Counted from the first letter of the stretch, positions 1 through 6,526 are shown. The stretch is DNA of 8,787 nt from DATEPR01 sp036503065 (GCA_036503065.1 DASXXM010000518.1:1-8787); one strand, 5' to 3'. A program made the numbers and translations. Notes: generated from the letters alone by a model not told the origin.

Positions 1-1
1 G

Positions 2-829
2 CTCACCGGCCCGGTGGGCGCCGGCCTGACCGACAGCTCCAAGCTCATCCGGCTGCACGAGTCGATCGCCGCGCTGCTGGCCTCCCGGGATGACTGGCAG
101 CAGGCCTACCAGCACCTGCGGTCCGCGCTGGACCTCGTCTACTCCGACCGGGTCGAACAGCCCCCGGTACCCGAGCAGCTGCGCCGCGAGGTGGATCGGC
201 TGCGCCGCGAGCACGCCGAGGCCCGCGAGCAGAGCATCCGGGACAGCCTCACCGCCAGCTACAACCGGCGCTATCTCGACCAGCGGCTCACCTCCCTGCT
301 CGCCGACACCACGGGCGCCAACGGGCACGACGGCCTGGCCGTCGCCCTGGTCGACCTGGACTGGTTCAAGCAGGTCAACGACACGTTCGGTCACCTGGTC
401 GGGGACCGGGTGCTACAGCGCGTGGTCGAACTGCTGTCCGACGGCCTGCCCGACGGCGCGTTCTGCGCCCGCTACGGCGGCGAGGAGTTCGTGCTGGTGG
501 TCCCGGGCATCGACGCGGCGACCGCGGTGGCGGTGGCCGAGGCGGCCCGCGCCCGGGTGGCCCGTCATGACTGGTCACAGCTGGTGCCGGGGCTGCGGGT
601 GACGGTGAGTGTCGGGGTGTCCCACCAACCGGGTACCGGCACGGTCGCGGGCCGCCCACCGACCAGTGCCGAGCAACAGCTGCTGCGCGCGGACGGTCTT
701 CTGTACGCCGCGAAGCAGTCGGGCCGCAACGCCGTGGCGTACCGGCACGCGGGCCAGGTGCTGTTCACCGGACGGGTGACGGACGGACGCAGGATTGCCG
801 AACCGCGGACGGCGGTTACGCCCAACTGA
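2..829 (+). CDS. GGDEF-domain protein, probable diguanylate cyclase (5'-truncated by window edge)
   Basis: The reading frame is open from base 2 to a TGA at 827-829, and the first in-frame start (GTG at 14) is followed by ordinary coding sequence, so the true start probably lies upstream. Counting from that GTG, residues about 8-45 are helical and resemble a TPR-like or sensor remnant. Residues 52-75 are charged and likely coiled, the usual linker before a GGDEF domain. The GGDEF domain covers about 76-245: the DSLT-x-NRR-L entry motif, the metal-binding DLDWFKQVND segment (114-123), the RYGGEEF active-site loop (GGEEF at 155-159), and a late ADxxLYxAKxxGRN motif. The family condenses two GTP into cyclic di-GMP. 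All core catalytic motifs look intact, so activity is likely. The RxxD inhibitory site expected five residues before GGEEF is absent (that stretch reads PDGA), so classical product inhibition is not expected. No membrane span is visible in the part seen. Its link to the phosphate genes is unknown. Confidence 0.88.
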   Translation, partial: LTGPVGAGLTDSSKLIRLHESIAALLASRDDWQQAYQHLRSALDLVYSDRVEQPPVPEQLRREVDRLRREHAEAREQSIRDSLTASYNRRYLDQRLTSLLADTTGANGHDGLAVALVDLDWFKQVNDTFGHLVGDRVLQRVVELLSDGLPDGAFCARYGGEEFVLVVPGIDAATAVAVAEAARARVARHDWSQLVPGLRVTVSVGVSHQPGTGTVAGRPPTSAEQQLLRADGLLYAAKQSGRNAVAYRHAGQVLFTGRVTDGRRIAEPRTAVTPN

Positions 830-1024
830 TGATTCTTAGCCCATCCGGCGTAGCCTGGTAGCCACAATCGCGTACTTATAGTGAAAGTATTTACTTGCGC
901 TGTCGTCAGAACCGGCGGCCGACCGTACTATCGCCAGCGCAGGGTGACACGCGAAACCGGGCGGGGCCGGTGATCGCGCCACCCCACCACCCGAACGCGG
1001 ACTTGATGCTGGGAAGGAGCACGA
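830..1024 (+). promoter_or_regulatory. Intergenic region with possible promoter for the LCP gene
   Basis: This 195-bp gap holds the only clearly AT-rich patch in the window (about 871-896). A TATAGT hexamer at 877-882 differs from the sigma-70 type -10 consensus at one base. A weak -35-like CTGGTA lies at 855-860, 16 bp upstream. A second -10-like TACTAT is at 926-931 without a recognisable -35. TACTT, AAGTA and TACTT occur at 873, 885 and 892 and could pair or act as a binding site. GTAGCC is directly repeated at 850 and 858. No convincing terminator hairpin follows the GGDEF gene, so readthrough is possible. The promoter call is inference from short motifs. Confidence 0.35.
1014..1019 (+). 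promoter_or_regulatory. Ribosome binding site fixing the LCP start
   Basis: AAGGAG lies five bases before the GTG at 1025. It supports that GTG as the start, and no other in-frame start nearby has a comparable site. Confidence 0.7.
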
Positions 1025-3862
1025 GTGCCCGACGAGCCCCGCCATGGCGATGTCGGCCGGCACGGCACCTCCCCCTCGGCACCCGGTCAGGACTCCCAGG
1101 ACCGACCCACCCGCCGTCGACGTCGCTCGATGGAGGACTCCGGCGGGCTGAGCGTGTCCGACCTGGTCGCCAAGCACGGCTCGTCGCGTTCGGACCTGAA
1201 GCCGGTCGCCCCCCCGCCGCACGTGGTCACGAACGACCAGCCCTCCGGCAGTCATCGGCTGAGCGCACCGACGCCCGCGTCGACGCCGCCACCCGCCGGG
1301 GCCACCGGTAGCCACCGGCGCGCACGGCCGGACGAGCCGAGCCAGCCCCGTATCGCCCCCCGGTCCGTGTCACCCTCCTACGGTAGGCAGCCGCAGGGCA
1401 CCGGACGGACGCGGTCGGGTAACGACACAGCACCAGGTCAGCCCGCCGCACCCGGCGCCGACGCCGGGCAGTCGCAGCAGTTGCCGCGACCGGTCGCGCC
1501 CGGTCAGCGTGCCGCTACCCCCCGTGCGAACTCGTCGTCCCGTGCCGCCGCACCCCGGCGCGGCACCGGTCAGCCGGGCGGCCAGCCCAGCGGTTCGCAA
1601 CGCATCCCCCAACAGCCGACAACCCAGCAGCCGCCCGCCGCCCAGCAGCCGCCCGCCGCCCGGCAGCAGGCATCCGGCCAGAACAGCGGCCAGCAGCGGC
1701 CGGTCGGCCCGCAGTGGGACGGCCAGCAGGGTCGGCCGGATCGTTCCGGCCCGTTGCCGGCCCCCGGGCCGCTCGGCGGTGCCGGAGTCGCGATGCCGGC
1801 ACGGAACCAGCGGACCGGTCGTCCCACCGGCGCCACCCGAGTACCGCGTGGTCGCACCGTGACGCCGCCGGCCACGCGCGGCAACCCGATGCCCAACATT
1901 CCCGCGCCCGCCGCCGGCCCGCTGCCGACCACACCGCAGGCAGCGCCGGCCCAGCTGCCGGCACCCGCGCAGGCCGGACCCGGCAGCAGGCCCGGCATGG
2001 TGCCGGTCGGGCGCCAGACCGCCACCGCGCTCGCCGTGCCGGTGCGAAAACCCGTGCCGGCAGCCGAAACCACTGTCGAAACCCCGGTCACCGCCGCTCC
2101 GGCGCCGGAACGACGCGAGGACATCGACCCGAGCTGCCTGACCACCGAGATGGAAGCCATCAGCGAGGTCGTCCAGCAGAAGCGCAAGGTGGACGCCACG
2201 CTCGCCCGGTTCTCCGCCGTGCACGACGAGATGGCCGAGGAGGAGCGGGTTCGGCGCGGCAGGCGGGTGAAGCTGATGCCGTGGCTGGGCAAGGACGAGG
2301 ACATGGAAGAGGCCTTGTCCGTGCCGCCGCTGGGCACCGCCACGGAGCCGGAGCCCCCGGCCGAGGTCGCAGCACGGGCGGCCGCGCCGGGCGTCAGCCG
2401 GTTGCAGGAGAAGCTGCGCCGCCGCAGCAGCCGCACCCTGCGCAGCAGCAAGATCGCCGTCTTCGGCGTCGCGGTGCTCGTGTTGGTGGGCTGTTACTTC
2501 GGCTGGCGGGCCGCGACGCGCGTGACGTCGTCGCCGATCCAGGAGGTCGCGGCGCTCGACGAGAGCTCGTCGGCCATCGTGCAGAGCCAGAAGCAGTACG
2601 GCGACTCGAACTTCCTGCTCGTCGGCACCACAAGCAGGCCGGGCGCGTCGACCACCGGCGACCAGTCGACCAACACCATGATGGTGGCGCACATCCCGGT
2701 CGACGGCAGCCGCGCGGTGATCGTGTCGTTCCCGCCGAACCTGCAGGTCGACCGGCCGGCGTGCCAGCAGTGGAGCAACCAGACCAATCAGGTCGGCGGC
2801 CAGGTGGCGGCGAAGCCGGCCGTCAAGCTGAACTCCGTCTACGCGACCGGCGGCCCGCGCTGTCTCACCGACACCGTGCAGCAGCTGACCGGCCTGCGGA
2901 TCAACCACTTCGTGGGGATCGACCTCGGCGGCTTCCGCAACCTGGCCAACAGCGTCGGCGGCGTGGACATGTGCGTGAAGGCGCCGTTGCAGGACGCGGC
3001 ACTGGGCACCATCGTGAACCGCGCCGGACCGGTGTCGCTGTCCGGCGACCAGGCGCTGAACTTCGTACGGGCCGACCAGATCATGGGCGGCACCGGGGTC
3101 GCCGACTTCACCCGGATCGACCGGCAGCAGAAGTTCCTGGCCGCGTTGCTGCGCAAGTCCATCGGCCAGCAGAACCTGCTGATGGACGCCAGCATGCTCA
3201 ACAACTTCCTCGGCGCGTTCACCACGTCGACGTTCGGCGACAACATGGGCGTCAGCTCGCTGTCCAAGCTGGCCACGTCCCTGCAGGGCCTCGCGTTGGG
3301 CCGGATCACGTTCGTGACGCTGCCCACCACGGGCACGCTGAACCAGGCCGGCGACGAGACGGTCGACGCGGCCACCGGCAAGCAGCTGTTCACCGCGGTC
3401 ATCGACAACGCGCCGCTGCCGGGCGAGGCAGCGGGCACCGCCGCCAACACCAACACGGCCACGAACGCTGCCGCGGCCACGCCGCAGAACACCAAGATCC
3501 AGGTGATCAACGCCACCGGCATCCAGAACGCGGCCGCCACGACCGCGACCGCGTTGACCCAGCGTGGTTTCGTGATCGTCGGGACGGGCGGTGCCGCGCC
3601 GGCGAACGTGCCGCAGACCGTGATCAAGTACGCGGCCGCGCAACAGGACCAGGCCAGGCTGCTGGCGTCGGCGGTGCCGTCGGCGACGCTGCAGGTCGAC
3701 CCGAGCATGTTCGGCGCGATCCAACTGATCATCGGACCGGGCTTCGACCGGAAGGTGCAGGCGCCTCAGGCGGGCGGCAGCAACGGTGCGGTTCCTGGTG
3801 GCTCCTCCGAGGCGCCGGCCCAACTGTCCTATGTGAACGCGGCGGACCCGGCCTGCGCCTGA
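1025..3862 (+). CDS. LytR-CpsA-Psr (LCP) family membrane protein with long disordered N-terminus and LytR_C domain
   Basis: 945 residues from a GTG start with a good ribosome binding site. Residues 1-360 are a Pro/Gln/Ala/Arg-rich, probably disordered cytoplasmic region that begins with a basic run (29-34) and a short ordered-looking motif, GLSVSDLVAKHG (41-52). Residues about 363-425 are charged and predicted helical or coiled. One membrane span lies at about 474-494. The LCP domain covers about 525-710: FLLVG, TNTMM (549-553), KLN (601-603), a GG-LTDTVQQLTG segment, GGVDMCV, ALNFVRADQ and DFTRIDRQQ (694-702). A Thr/Asn/Ala linker (about 800-822) leads to a LytR_C domain (about 823-905). LCP enzymes transfer undecaprenyl-linked glycopolymers onto peptidoglycan outside the membrane; in mycolata they attach arabinogalactan. 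Here the usual Asp before TMM is Asn550, and the Arg-Asp of the S-I-P-R-D motif is Pro571-Asn572, so activity is uncertain. Four extracytoplasmic cysteines (580, 613, 650, 944) could form disulfides. The gene is followed by phoU on the same strand. Confidence 0.92.
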   Translation: MPDEPRHGDVGRHGTSPSAPGQDSQDRPTRRRRRSMEDSGGLSVSDLVAKHGSSRSDLKPVAPPPHVVTNDQPSGSHRLSAPTPASTPPPAGATGSHRRARPDEPSQPRIAPRSVSPSYGRQPQGTGRTRSGNDTAPGQPAAPGADAGQSQQLPRPVAPGQRAATPRANSSSRAAAPRRGTGQPGGQPSGSQRIPQQPTTQQPPAAQQPPAARQQASGQNSGQQRPVGPQWDGQQGRPDRSGPLPAPGPLGGAGVAMPARNQRTGRPTGATRVPRGRTVTPPATRGNPMPNIPAPAAGPLPTTPQAAPAQLPAPAQAGPGSRPGMVPVGRQTATALAVPVRKPVPAAETTVETPVTAAPAPERREDIDPSCLTTEMEAISEVVQQKRKVDATLARFSAVHDEMAEEERVRRGRRVKLMPWLGKDEDMEEALSVPPLGTATEPEPPAEVAARAAAPGVSRLQEKLRRRSSRTLRSSKIAVFGVAVLVLVGCYFGWRAATRVTSSPIQEVAALDESSSAIVQSQKQYGDSNFLLVGTTSRPGASTTGDQSTNTMMVAHIPVDGSRAVIVSFPPNLQVDRPACQQWSNQTNQVGGQVAAKPAVKLNSVYATGGPRCLTDTVQQLTGLRINHFVGIDLGGFRNLANSVGGVDMCVKAPLQDAALGTIVNRAGPVSLSGDQALNFVRADQIMGGTGVADFTRIDRQQKFLAALLRKSIGQQNLLMDASMLNNFLGAFTTSTFGDNMGVSSLSKLATSLQGLALGRITFVTLPTTGTLNQAGDETVDAATGKQLFTAVIDNAPLPGEAAGTAANTNTATNAAAATPQNTKIQVINATGIQNAAATTATALTQRGFVIVGTGGAAPANVPQTVIKYAAAQQDQARLLASAVPSATLQVDPSMFGAIQLIIGPGFDRKVQAPQAGGSNGAVPGGSSEAPAQLSYVNAADPACA
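1623..1658 (+). repeat. 18-bp perfect tandem duplication inside the LCP gene
   Basis: Two identical 18-bp units, 1623-1640 and 1641-1658, are followed by a decayed partial third copy. They encode repeated QQPPAA blocks in the disordered N-terminus. Because the unit is a multiple of three, copy number can change without breaking the frame. This looks like simple replication slippage in a region free of structural constraint. Confidence 0.8.
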
Positions 3863-3884
3863 TGACCGGCGGCGACATGCTCCT

Positions 3885-3917
3885 GGTCACCCTGGATTCA
3901 TGCCTGGTTAACCAACA
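3885..3917 (+). promoter_or_regulatory. Candidate PHO box (three 11-bp direct-repeat units) upstream of phoU
   Basis: Three consecutive 11-bp units start at 3885 (GGTCACC...), 3896 (ATTCATG...) and 3907 (GTTAACC...). The Streptomyces PhoP site is built from 11-bp direct repeats whose first seven bases approximate G(T/G)TCACC. Unit 1 fits this fully, unit 3 at six of seven positions, and unit 2 keeps only the TTCA core. The position, 40-72 bases before the phoU start, suits phosphate-dependent control. Single GTTCACC-like heptamers are common in this DNA because they arise from CTG-TTC-ACC codons, so only the tandem 11-bp phasing is informative. The third unit overlaps a 10-bp palindrome, TGGTTAACCA (3905-3914). 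Confidence 0.4.
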
Positions 3918-3953
3918 GATGCCGCGTTGGAGACGGAAGCCAACTACTGTTGG
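3912..3953 (+). promoter_or_regulatory. phoU leader with alternating CCAAC/GTTGG inverted repeats
   Basis: CCAAC at 3912 and 3940 alternates with GTTGG at 3926 and 3949, giving three possible adjacent pairings. The last pair (3940-3944 with 3949-3953) is a five-base stem with a TACT loop, ending three bases before the phoU ATG. A GGAG at 3929-3932 is 24 bases from the ATG, too far for normal initiation. Folding the last hairpin would shorten this to about ten. Pairing 3926-3930 with 3940-3944 would instead cover part of GGAG. Alternatively, TACTGT (3945-3950) is a -10 element seven bases before the ATG and phoU is leaderless. The stems are short, so both readings are hypotheses. Confidence 0.35.
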
Positions 3954-3956
3954 ACC

Positions 3957-4619
3957 ATGCGTGAGGCCTACCATGACCGACTCGGCGAACTGGCCGACCA
4001 CCTAGCCGACATGTGCGCGATGGTCGGCGACGCCATGGAACGAGCGACGACCGCGTTGCTGAAGACCGATCTCGCCCTGGCGGAGCAGGTGATCAGCGAC
4101 GACCTGAAGGTCGACAAGGCCCGCACCGCGTACGAGGAGGAGGCCTACGCGCTGCTCGCGCTGCAGGCCCCGGTAGCCACCGACCTGCGCACGGTCCTCG
4201 CGGTCATCCACGCGGCGGAAAGCCTGGAGCGGATGGGCGACCTGGCCCTGCACGTGGCCAAGACCGCGCGCCGCCGGCACCCGATCCCGGTGCTGCCGGA
4301 GGAGGTCCGGCCGTACTTCGAACAGATGGGCCAGGTGGCGGTGGCACTGGCGCGCAAGACCGAACAGGTGGTGCGCACCCAGGACGTGGAGATGGCCAAG
4401 TCGGTCGAGAACGACGACGACGAGATGGACAACCTGCACCGCGAGCTGTTCACCGTGCTCATGGACAAGAACTGGCCGCACAGCGTGGCAGCGGCGGTGG
4501 ACGTGACCCTGCTGGGCCGTTTCTACGAACGCTTCGCCGACCACGCGGTCTCGGTGGCCAAGCGTACGGTCTTCGTGGTGACCGGCCGGATGCCCGGCTC
4601 CGACCAGTACGACATCTGA
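3957..4619 (+). CDS. phoU: Phosphate signalling regulator PhoU (PhoY-like)
   Basis: 220 residues, normal PhoU size, starting at the ATG at 3957. The protein there begins MREAYHDRLGEL, the typical actinobacterial PhoU start; an upstream in-frame TTG at 3927 would add ten residues with no family resemblance. The fold is two repeats of a three-helix bundle. Each repeat carries an ExxxD metal-binding motif: ERMGD at 91-95, followed by LALHVAK, and ERFAD at 191-195, followed by HAVSVAKR. PhoU is a cytoplasmic peripheral protein that connects the Pst importer to the phosphate sensor kinase and keeps the starvation response off when phosphate is plentiful; in mycobacteria PhoY proteins also affect persister formation. 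It lies downstream of the LCP gene and converges with pstB, sharing a stem-loop. Candidate phosphate-responsive repeats and an odd leader precede it. No clear ribosome binding site sits at normal distance from the ATG. Confidence 0.95.
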   Translation: MREAYHDRLGELADHLADMCAMVGDAMERATTALLKTDLALAEQVISDDLKVDKARTAYEEEAYALLALQAPVATDLRTVLAVIHAAESLERMGDLALHVAKTARRRHPIPVLPEEVRPYFEQMGQVAVALARKTEQVVRTQDVEMAKSVENDDDEMDNLHRELFTVLMDKNWPHSVAAAVDVTLLGRFYERFADHAVSVAKRTVFVVTGRMPGSDQYDI

Positions 4620-4630
4620 TCCAGCGGCCC

Positions 4631-4657
4631 GGCCGGCTGAGCGACACTCAGCCGGCC
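4631..4657. terminator. Bidirectional stem-loop between convergent phoU and pstB
   Basis: A perfect 11-bp inverted repeat (4631-4641 with 4647-4657) encloses a five-base CGACA loop. It starts 11 bases after the phoU stop and ends 14 bases before the pstB stop codon, so it can serve transcripts from both sides. There is no T tract on either strand, which is common for actinobacterial terminators. Its position between convergent stops is the best evidence for function. Confidence 0.8.
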
Positions 4658-4671
4658 ACGACACGCACCGC

Positions 4672-5448
4672 TCAGCCGAAGCGGCCGGAGATGTAGTCCT
4701 CGGTGGCCTTGCGGCCGGGGTTGGAGAAGATCTTCTCCGTGTCGTCGATCTCGATCAGGTTGCCCGGTAGGCCCGCGCCTTTCAGGTTGAAGAAGGCGGT
4801 CTGGTCGCTGACCCGGGCCGCCTGCTGCATGTTGTGCGTCACGATGACGATCGTGTAGTCCTTCTTCAGCTCACCGATCAGGTCCTCGATGGCCAGCGTG
4901 GAGATCGGGTCCAGGGCCGAGCACGGCTCGTCCATCAGCAGCACGTCCGGGCGGACCGCGATGGCCCTGGCGATGCACAGCCGCTGCTGCTGGCCGCCGG
5001 ACAGGCCGCCACCGGGTTTGCCGAGCCGGTCGCGGACCTCCTCCCACAGGTTCGCGCTGCGCAGGGCGCGCTCCGCGACCTCGTCCATCCGCTTCCGGTC
5101 CCGGACACCCGACAGCCGCAGGCCGGCCACCACGTTGTCGCGGATGGACATGGTGGGGAACGGGTTGGGGCGCTGGAAGACCATGCCGATCGTGCGCCGG
5201 ACGACGACCGGGTCGACCGCGGTGGCGTAGATGTCCTCGCCGTCCAGGGTGACCTTGCCCTCGACCCGGGCGCCGGGTGTCACCTCGTGCATCCGGTTCA
5301 GCGACCGCAGCACCGTGGACTTGCCGCAGCCGGACGGGCCGATGAACGCGGTGACGCTGCGCGGCGGCACGGACAGGTTGACGTCGGCCACGGCGTGGAA
5401 CTTGCCGTAGTACAGGTTGAGGTCCTTGACATCCAACCGCTTGGCCAT
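4672..5448 (-). CDS. pstB: Phosphate ABC transporter ATP-binding protein PstB
   Basis: 258 residues, matching the family norm. The ATG at 5448 is preceded by GGAAGG six bases away and begins MAKRLDVKDLNLYYG; a GTG 30 bases upstream lacks this support. Full ABC ATPase motifs are present: Walker A GPSGCGKST (37-45), Q-loop Gln92 in FQRPNPFP, signature LSGGQQQR (149-156), Walker B VLLMDEP (169-175), D-loop SALD (177-180) and switch His205 in VTHNMQQA. FQRPNPFP and the DYISGRFG C-terminus are typical of PstB. It forms a cytoplasmic dimer that hydrolyses ATP to drive phosphate through PstC-PstA. Last gene of the operon, 22 bases after pstA; its end faces phoU across the shared stem-loop. In M. tuberculosis the gene at the equivalent place is phoT. 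Confidence 0.97.
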   Translation of the reverse strand: MAKRLDVKDLNLYYGKFHAVADVNLSVPPRSVTAFIGPSGCGKSTVLRSLNRMHEVTPGARVEGKVTLDGEDIYATAVDPVVVRRTIGMVFQRPNPFPTMSIRDNVVAGLRLSGVRDRKRMDEVAERALRSANLWEEVRDRLGKPGGGLSGGQQQRLCIARAIAVRPDVLLMDEPCSALDPISTLAIEDLIGELKKDYTIVIVTHNMQQAARVSDQTAFFNLKGAGLPGNLIEIDDTEKIFSNPGRKATEDYISGRFG

Positions 5449-5454
5449 GAGGCA

Positions 5455-5460
5455 CCTTCC
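5455..5460 (-). promoter_or_regulatory. Ribosome binding site of pstB
   Basis: GGAAGG on the minus strand, six bases before the ATG at 5448, decides that start over the upstream in-frame GTG. It lies within the 22-base gap after the pstA stop. Confidence 0.75.
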
Positions 5461-5470
5461 TGGCGAGTGA

Positions 5471-6526
5471 CTAACCACGCACCCGCGCGAAGCGCGCGAC
5501 CGTACGGGCGATCAGGTTCAACACGAGCACGATCAGAATGAGCACCAGCGCGCCGGTCCAGGCCCGGTTCACCGCGTTGTCGAAGGACTGGCCGACCTCG
5601 TTGAACACGAACAGCGGCAGCGAGGCCTGCGGCCCGTTGAAGGGGTTGGTGTTGATGGCGGAGTTGCCGAACACCGTCAACAGTACGGGCGCGGTCTCGC
5701 CCATCACCCTGGCGACGGCCAGCATCACACCGGTCACGATGCCGGGCAGTGCCGTCGGCAGGACGATGCGCACGACGGTGATCCACTTGGCGACGCCCAG
5801 CGCGTACGACGCCTCGCGGAGGCTGGGCGGGACCAGCTTGAGCATCTCCTCGCAGGACCGGACGATGGTGGGCAGCATCAGGATCACCAGGGCCAGCGAA
5901 CCGGCGAAACCGGAGGTGCCCTGGTGCAGCGCGAGCACCCACAGCGCCAGGATGAACAGACCGGCCACAATGGACGGCAGGCCGGTCATCACGTCCACGA
6001 AGAAGCTCACCACCCGACCGAGCCGGCCTGCGCTGTACTCGACCAGGTACACCGCGACCATGATGCCGAACGGCACCGAGATCAGCGCGGCGATGCCGAC
6101 CTGTTCCAGGGTGCCGATGATGGCGTGGTACGCGCCGCCGTTGGGGTCCGACTCGGCAACGGCGCGCATCGAGTGGGTGAAGAACGCGCTGTCGAAACGC
6201 TTGAGGCCCTTGGCAACCGTGTAACCGAGCACGCCGACCAACGGCAGCACGGCCAGCACCATCGCGGCCAGCATCAGGCTGGTCATCAGTCGGTTCTTGG
6301 CGTGCCGCCAGCCCTCGACGGACAGCGAGACCACGGTCTGCGCCACCAGGTACAGCGCGACCGCGATGATCGCCAGGGCCACGTAGCTCGACATGTGCGT
6401 GACGAGCCGGAGCAAACCGGTGAGCACCAGCACGCCGGCCGCGGTGACACCCAGCGCCCACGATGGCAGCTGGGCCCTGGACAGGCTGGGCCGGCCCAGC
6501 GAAAGATCATCCAGCGTCGCGCTCAT
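5471..6526 (-). CDS. pstA: Phosphate ABC transporter permease PstA with N-terminal two-span extension
   Basis: 351 residues from an ATG at 6526 that overlaps the pstC stop by four bases (ATGA), with GGAAGG about eight bases upstream. The canonical permease core starts at about residue 79 with a span at 80-104. It continues through TGLPSIVAGLF (181-191) and an EAA-type loop, REASYALGVAKW...LP (237-257), which contacts PstB. GETAPVLLTVFG (276-287) is the PstA counterpart of the PstC GETIAVAM segment. The protein is about 55 residues longer than the E. coli PstA (near 296). The extra length holds two more hydrophobic stretches, about 23-42 and 47-69, suggesting eight spans instead of six. PstA pairs with PstC to form the membrane pore for phosphate. 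Translation is probably coupled to pstC. The reading frame continues far upstream through pstC, but that part is an overlap shadow. Confidence 0.95.
   Translation of the reverse strand: MSATLDDLSLGRPSLSRAQLPSWALGVTAAGVLVLTGLLRLVTHMSSYVALAIIAVALYLVAQTVVSLSVEGWRHAKNRLMTSLMLAAMVLAVLPLVGVLGYTVAKGLKRFDSAFFTHSMRAVAESDPNGGAYHAIIGTLEQVGIAALISVPFGIMVAVYLVEYSAGRLGRVVSFFVDVMTGLPSIVAGLFILALWVLALHQGTSGFAGSLALVILMLPTIVRSCEEMLKLVPPSLREASYALGVAKWITVVRIVLPTALPGIVTGVMLAVARVMGETAPVLLTVFGNSAINTNPFNGPQASLPLFVFNEVGQSFDNAVNRAWTGALVLILIVLVLNLIARTVARFARVRG

Noticed and set aside
1370..3823. An 817-codon open frame on the minus strand opposite the LCP gene
   Set aside because: Its predicted product is Arg/Gly/His-rich low-complexity sequence without recognisable domains, and it mirrors the third-position GC of the real LCP gene. 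Long antisense frames are expected in DNA this GC-rich.
3927..3956. TTG start for PhoU adding ten residues
   Set aside because: The added residues do not resemble PhoU, and the protein from the ATG at 3957 begins exactly like actinobacterial PhoU proteins.
1714..4005. A 763-codon plus-strand frame overlapping the LCP gene and phoU start
   Set aside because: It runs through two well-supported genes in another frame, lacks domains, and has Arg/Gly/Ala-rich composition typical of frame shadows.
4647..4678. CTCAGCCG repeated at 4647 and 4671
   Set aside because: The second copy is the end of the pstB coding sequence on the minus strand, and the short GC-rich match is likely chance.
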